Shown piece after piece: positions 6,598 through 9,659 of a stretch of 9,659 nt of DNA. The number at the start of each line of letters is the position of its first letter. Position 1 is the first letter of the stretch. Below the pieces are notes generated by a model. It made no database searches. It was not told where the DNA came from and was given only the letters and a program-made list of their open reading frames with translations. The stretch is taken from contig DEIC01000068.1 of assembly GCA_002352285.1 (NCBI GenBank), forward strand, positions 18,609 through 28,267, written 5' to 3'. This DNA is from Alphaproteobacteria bacterium UBA2784. GTDB lineage: Bacteria > Pseudomonadota > Alphaproteobacteria > Micropepsales > Micropepsaceae. Made by a program: the position numbers and the translations under genes.

Positions 6598-8115
6598 TCA
6601 AGCGACTGCATGCGGGGGCGGCAGCTTTTGGTCCCATTCGCCGACCTCGGGAAACTGTGCCAGCAGAGTCTCGATGGCGGCAAACATCGCGCGCATGCGG
6701 GCGTCGGACACGGTGCTTTCGCAGACCACCACAAGCCCCGGCTTGTTCGATGATGCCCGCACAAGTCCCCACGTCCCGTCTTCGACGCTCACCCGCACGC
6801 CATTGACGGTGACGAGGCCGGTAATCTTCTGCCCGGCAAAGGGCGTTCCGGCTTTATGCATCGCGGCAAAACGCGCCGTCACGGCGTCAACTACGCCATA
6901 TTTTTTCTCGTCGGCGCAATGCGGCGACATGGTGGGTGAGCCAAAGCTCTGCGGCAGCGCCTTGACCAGTGTGGAGAGTTTCTGGCCCGCACGATCCAGC
7001 ATCTGCAAGACCGCGATGGCCGAGACAATGCCATCGTCATAACCGCGCCCGATTGGTGCACTGAAGAAATAATGGCCGCTCTTTTCAAAGCCCGCCAGCG
7101 CCTTCAGCTCGTGGCAGCGCCGCTTGATATAGGAATGGCCGGTCTTCCAGTAATCGGTTGTGGCGCCGTGGGCGGAAAGCACGGGATCAGTGGCAAAGAG
7201 ACCCGTTGATTTCACATCCACAACAAACCGGGCGTTTGCATGCAGGGGCGCCAGATCGCGCGCGATCAGGAGCCCCATCTTGTCGGCAAAAATCTCGTGA
7301 CCCTGATCGTCCACCACGCCGCAGCGGTCGCCATCACCATCAAAGCACAGGCCCAGATCGGCCCTGCTTGCCTTCACTGCATCCGCAACCGCGTGCAGCA
7401 TCACCATGTCTTCAGGATTGGGGTTGTGGTGCGGAAAATTGTAGTCAAGCCCGATGTGCAGCGGCACGACATCAACACCGATGGCCGCAAGCACCTGTGG
7501 CGCAAACGCACCCGCTGTGCCGTTGCCTGTGGCGACAACCGCGCGGATTTTCCGGTTGAGTTTCAGATTGCCCGAAAGGTCCGCGCAATAGCGATCAGCC
7601 GCATCCGGGTGCAGCACAAGGCCGCCACCCTTGCGCGCCACACCCTTGCCGGACAGAACGATCTCCTTCAGGCGGCTCATTTCGTCGGGGCCAAAGGTCA
7701 AAGGCCGCGCCGCGCCCATCTTGATCCCGGTCCAGCCATTTTCATTGTGGCTGGCAGTAATCATGGCAACCGCCGGGCAATCATAGGCAAACTGTGCGAA
7801 ATAGGCGGTCGGTGAAAGCGCAAGGCCGATGTCATGCACCTCCATGCCGCCTGCCATCAGGCCGGTTATCACTGCCTGCTTTACCGCCATGGAATAGGAG
7901 CGATAATCGTGCCCCGTAATGATGCGGGGTGCTACGCCCAGCTCGTGCAACACGGTGGCCAAGCCAAGCCCGATGGCCTGAAAGCCGAGCAGGCTCACGT
8001 CCTGCGGGAAAAGCCAGCGCGCGTCATACTCGCGAAACCCGGTGGGCTTGATCAGGGGCACCGTTTCATAGGCCAGCGTATTGGGCTTGATGTCGGTGCG
8101 GGGCACAGGAAACAT
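6598..8115 (-). CDS. Phosphomannomutase/phosphoglucomutase (alpha-D-phosphohexomutase family)
   Basis: A cytoplasmic enzyme of 505 residues that interconverts hexose 6-phosphates and 1-phosphates, feeding GDP-mannose or UDP-glucose synthesis for envelope polysaccharide. All four family motifs are present: the phosphoserine loop TASHNENGWTGIK with catalytic Ser122, the Mg2+ loop DGDGDR (259-264), the sugar-recognition loop GFEKSGH (342-348), and the phosphate-binding loop RASSNKP (453-459). The active-site loop lacks the Pro of the commoner TASHNP form, and GWTGIKMG follows, as in alphaproteobacterial ExoC/ManB-type enzymes. Mannose versus glucose preference cannot be settled from sequence. 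The start ATG 8115 is preceded by AGGCGGAT and by a candidate promoter at 8150-8178. The gene diverges from cobA, and no intrinsic terminator is evident downstream. Confidence 0.93.
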   Translation of the reverse strand: MFPVPRTDIKPNTLAYETVPLIKPTGFREYDARWLFPQDVSLLGFQAIGLGLATVLHELGVAPRIITGHDYRSYSMAVKQAVITGLMAGGMEVHDIGLALSPTAYFAQFAYDCPAVAMITASHNENGWTGIKMGAARPLTFGPDEMSRLKEIVLSGKGVARKGGGLVLHPDAADRYCADLSGNLKLNRKIRAVVATGNGTAGAFAPQVLAAIGVDVVPLHIGLDYNFPHHNPNPEDMVMLHAVADAVKASRADLGLCFDGDGDRCGVVDDQGHEIFADKMGLLIARDLAPLHANARFVVDVKSTGLFATDPVLSAHGATTDYWKTGHSYIKRRCHELKALAGFEKSGHYFFSAPIGRGYDDGIVSAIAVLQMLDRAGQKLSTLVKALPQSFGSPTMSPHCADEKKYGVVDAVTARFAAMHKAGTPFAGQKITGLVTVNGVRVSVEDGTWGLVRASSNKPGLVVVCESTVSDARMRAMFAAIETLLAQFPEVGEWDQKLPPPHAVA

Positions 8116-8149
8116 GGATGATCCGCCTGTCGTTCAAAGGGTTGGCGCG

Positions 8150-8178
8150 GTTCTAGTGGGGGGGAGGGGGAAACTCAA
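8150..8178 (-). promoter_or_regulatory. Candidate promoter of the phosphomannomutase gene, with G-tract in the spacer
   Basis: On the minus strand TTGAGT (8173-8178) and TAGAAC (8150-8155) each match 4 of 6 sigma-70 consensus positions and are exactly 17 bp apart. The start of transcription would fall near 8143, giving a leader of about 28 nt. The spacer is almost pure C on this strand (plus-strand G7-A-G5, 8158-8170). The spacing is right but the hexamers are only moderate, so this is a proposal. Confidence 0.4.
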
Positions 8179-8189
8179 CGCCGCTCGCC

Positions 8190-8248
8190 TATTAAAACAC
8201 CATAAAATGTTATTTGAAATGAATGACATAATATGATGTGATAATCGC
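8190..8248 (+). promoter_or_regulatory. AT-rich promoter/operator region of cobA with imperfect palindrome
   Basis: This is a strongly AT-rich stretch in otherwise GC-rich DNA, directly before the cobA ATG. It contains TTGAAA (8214-8219) and TATGAT (8232-8237), but with only 12 bp between them, so they are not a proper pair. It also contains an imperfect palindrome TGACATAATATGATGTGA (8224-8241) in which 14 of 18 positions are symmetric. The palindrome could be an operator. No ribosome binding site is visible before ATG 8249. Confidence 0.4.
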
Positions 8249-9166
8249 ATGAAGGACCGCATCCTCCCGTTCCCGCGCGCGAGCGCACTGCCTCCTGACC
8301 GCAGTGCGCCACCACACAGCTTGCGCGCGCGTCTGCCGTCGATGGGCCTGCCGGAGTTCGAACGGGGCTGGGTCTGGCTTGCGGGTGCCGGGCCGGGCGA
8401 TCCGGGGCTTCTGACCATCCATGCTCTCAACGCGCTGGAGCAGGCCGATGTGATCGTGCACGACGCGCTGGTCAGCAGTGACGTGCTGGATCTTGCCCCC
8501 CATGGCGCACGTTTGATCGATGCAGGCAAGCGCGGCGGCAAGCCCTCGCCCCGGCAGCGCGATATCTCGGTGCGTCTGGTCGAACTTGCGCGCAAGGGCC
8601 ATCGCGTGCTGCGCCTCAAGGGCGGCGATCCCTTCACCTTCGGGCGGGGCGGAGAAGAGGGCCTGACCCTTGCAGGCGCCGGCATTCCGTTCCGCGTCAT
8701 TCCGGGCGTGACTTCAGGCATTGGCGGGCTTGCCTATGCCGGCATTCCCGCAACGCACCGCGACACCAATCATGCGGTCACGTTCGTCACCGGCCACATG
8801 GCGGGCGGCAGCATACCCGACAATGTGAACTGGCGCGCGATCGCGCAGGGCTCGCCAACCATTGTCCTTTACATGGCGATGAAGCATCTCGACCGCATCA
8901 CGGCGGCGTTGCTGGCGGCGGGACGTGCGGACGACGAACCCGTAGCGCTCATTTCGCGTGCAACCACCAAAGATCAGCGCGTTCTTGAAACGACTTTGGC
9001 GCGCGCTGCCGCCGATGCAGATGCGCACGCGATTGCGGCCCCCGCCTTGATCGTGATCGGCCAGACAGTTCGCCTGCGCGCTGGCCTCGATTGGCTGGGG
9101 GCGCTTTCCGGACGGATACTGGACGCTGATCCGCTGGGCGAACGGGCAGCGCAACAAGCGGTCTAG
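8249..9166 (+). CDS. cobA: Uroporphyrinogen-III C-methyltransferase (SUMT)
   Basis: A SAM-dependent methyltransferase of 305 residues that converts uroporphyrinogen III to precorrin-2 in two methylations, the branch point towards siroheme and cobalamin. Family motifs in order: WLAGAGPGDPGLLT (43-56, SAM loop), DVIVHDALVS (67-76), GKRGGKPSPRQ (93-103), VLRLKGGDPFTFGRGGEE (120-137), IPFRVIPGVTSG, and AGIPATHRDTNHAVTFVTGH. It is single-domain: there is no CysG-type dehydrogenase/ferrochelatase part. The start is uncertain. ATG 8249 gives a Pro/Arg-rich extension of about 40 residues before the first strand, without a ribosome binding site. ATG 8342 (MGLPEFERGW) would give 274 residues, nearer the catalytic core, also without a ribosome binding site. 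No sulfite/nitrite reductase or cobalamin genes are next to it here. It diverges from the phosphomannomutase gene. Confidence 0.93.
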   Translation: MKDRILPFPRASALPPDRSAPPHSLRARLPSMGLPEFERGWVWLAGAGPGDPGLLTIHALNALEQADVIVHDALVSSDVLDLAPHGARLIDAGKRGGKPSPRQRDISVRLVELARKGHRVLRLKGGDPFTFGRGGEEGLTLAGAGIPFRVIPGVTSGIGGLAYAGIPATHRDTNHAVTFVTGHMAGGSIPDNVNWRAIAQGSPTIVLYMAMKHLDRITAALLAAGRADDEPVALISRATTKDQRVLETTLARAAADADAHAIAAPALIVIGQTVRLRAGLDWLGALSGRILDADPLGERAAQQAV

Positions 9167-9184
9167 CCTGTCAGGCGGGACAGG
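9167..9184 (+). terminator. Hairpin directly after the cobA stop codon
   Basis: CCTGTC (9167-9172), loop AGGCGG, GACAGG (9179-9184) begins right after the TAG stop. It is followed by AATATTGTG, which is AT-rich but not a true U-tract. It may end cobA transcription, protect the 3' end, or lie in the leader of the toxin-antitoxin operon. Confidence 0.35.
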
Positions 9185-9241
9185 AATATTGTGTCGATCA
9201 CGTTCTGGCGCAACCCGCGTTGGTGATTGGGATCGCGAGTC

Positions 9242-9478
9242 ATGGGAAAAATCATTCTCAACGTGCCCGAGGAGCTTGGCCCCTTTCTTGATGAGCAGGC
9301 GGCTCATCAGGGGTTCAAAGACCGTGACACCTTTGTTGCGGAACTCGTCGCGCGCGAAGCAGATCGCGCAAGACTGCGGACACTTCTTGAGGCGGGACGT
9401 AACAGCCCGGACATGGAAGGGGAAGTCGAAGCCTTCTTCCTGAGGTTGCGGGGGATGGCTGCCGGGTCCGGCGCTTGA
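9242..9478 (+). CDS. parD: ParD-type ribbon-helix-helix antitoxin
   Basis: A small protein of 78 residues with the ParD layout. A short N-terminal beta strand (KIILNVP, 3-9) is followed by helix PEELGPFLDEQAAHQG and then the second helix DRDTFVAELVAREADRARL, which together form a ribbon-helix-helix DNA-binding dimer. The acidic C-terminal tail (EGEVEAFFLRLRGM) would be the toxin-neutralising part. I chose ATG 9242; an in-frame TTG at 9227 would add five residues. Ribosome binding is weak (GAG 4-6 nt upstream). The toxin gene begins 2 nt after the stop, the standard antitoxin-first order. Such antitoxins usually repress their own operon, so an operator is expected in 9185-9241, but no clear palindrome is visible there beyond a short ATCAC/GTGAT pair (9197-9201 and 9223-9227). 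Confidence 0.85.
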   Translation: MGKIILNVPEELGPFLDEQAAHQGFKDRDTFVAELVAREADRARLRTLLEAGRNSPDMEGEVEAFFLRLRGMAAGSGA

Positions 9479-9480
9479 GC

Positions 9481-9659
9481 ATGAAGTTGCAGCTCAGCAA
9501 GCTTGCAGCATCGGATGCAGAAGAAGCAGTACTGTACTATTTGTCGGCTGCGGGACCGGCAATCGCGGTGCAGTTTGAAGCCGCGCTTGAGGGCGCCCTT
9601 CGCCATGTACGCGATTACCCGTTTAGCGGATCGCCACGCGTTGCCATCGAAACCGGCAT
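9481..9659 (+). CDS. parE: ParE/RelE-superfamily toxin, N-terminal part (cut by window end)
   Basis: An open frame from ATG 9481 to the window end, 59 full codons without a stop, too short and incomplete to be picked up by simple ORF calling. The peptide has the ParE start: a first strand MKLQLSKLAASDAEEA, then a long helix pair YYLSAAGPAIAVQFEAALEGAL and the segment RHVRDYPFSGSPR (43-55), the usual region before the beta-sheet core. Roughly 35-40 residues, including the C-terminal part that usually carries conserved Arg positions, lie beyond the window. Known ParE toxins block DNA gyrase, while RelE relatives cut mRNA; the target here cannot be assigned. The 2-nt gap after the antitoxin stop and the order support a functional pair. 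The frame is intact as far as seen. Confidence 0.8.
   Translation, partial: MKLQLSKLAASDAEEAVLYYLSAAGPAIAVQFEAALEGALRHVRDYPFSGSPRVAIETG

Noticed and set aside
1..9659. A new defence, mobile or multi-gene system
   Set aside because: Apart from the ParDE-type pair, all genes are recognised metabolic, transport or RNA-related families. No integrase, transposase, repeat array, reverse transcriptase, nuclease cluster or target duplication is visible.

Overview
The window looks like chromosomal DNA of an alphaproteobacterium. It is GC-rich, with strong G/C at third codon positions, and the proteins have an alphaproteobacterial flavour: a phosphomannomutase with the TASHNENGW-type active-site loop, a single-domain CobA with a GKRGGKPSP motif, and a short CspA. 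A marine or freshwater oligotroph of the Caulobacterales/Hyphomonadales kind would fit, but that placement is inference. There are eleven protein genes, two of them cut by the window edges. I see no rRNA, tRNA, CRISPR, IS element or phage gene.

Left part (1-2652): the first 50 codons of an aldehyde dehydrogenase leave the window on the minus strand. Behind it, on the same strand, is a FecA-like TonB-dependent outer-membrane iron-chelate receptor. It has no N-terminal signalling domain. Its short upstream region carries a Fur-box-like sequence and a perfect FNR/FixK-type palindrome, which suggests combined iron and oxygen/redox control.

Middle (2653-6352): a minus-strand pair encodes an exported YceI lipid-binding-type protein and a crotonase-fold enzyme whose start codon overlaps the YceI stop (ATGA). 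Divergent from it, a plus-strand pair encodes tRNA-dihydrouridine synthase A and a TauE/SafE-type membrane exporter, also joined by an ATGA overlap. A minus-strand cold-shock protein gene converges on this pair and has a good intrinsic terminator between the two. Its 5' leader is long and contains hairpins.

Right part (6598-9659): a minus-strand phosphomannomutase/phosphoglucomutase (sugar-nucleotide precursors for envelope polysaccharide) is divergent from a plus-strand uroporphyrinogen-III C-methyltransferase (siroheme/cobalamin branch of tetrapyrrole synthesis). The 133-bp divergent region is unusual. It joins a G7-A-G5 tract, lying inside a candidate promoter spacer, to a sharply AT-rich island with an imperfect 18-bp palindrome. 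After cobA comes a ParD-type antitoxin gene and, 2 nt later, a ParE-type toxin gene that runs off the end.

Most of the window is ordinary housekeeping and accessory metabolism. I did not find a convincing new multi-gene system. The best leads are regulatory (receptor promoter, csp leader, pmm/cobA divergent region) and enzymatic (crotonase with Cys in place of the first catalytic Glu, encoded with YceI).
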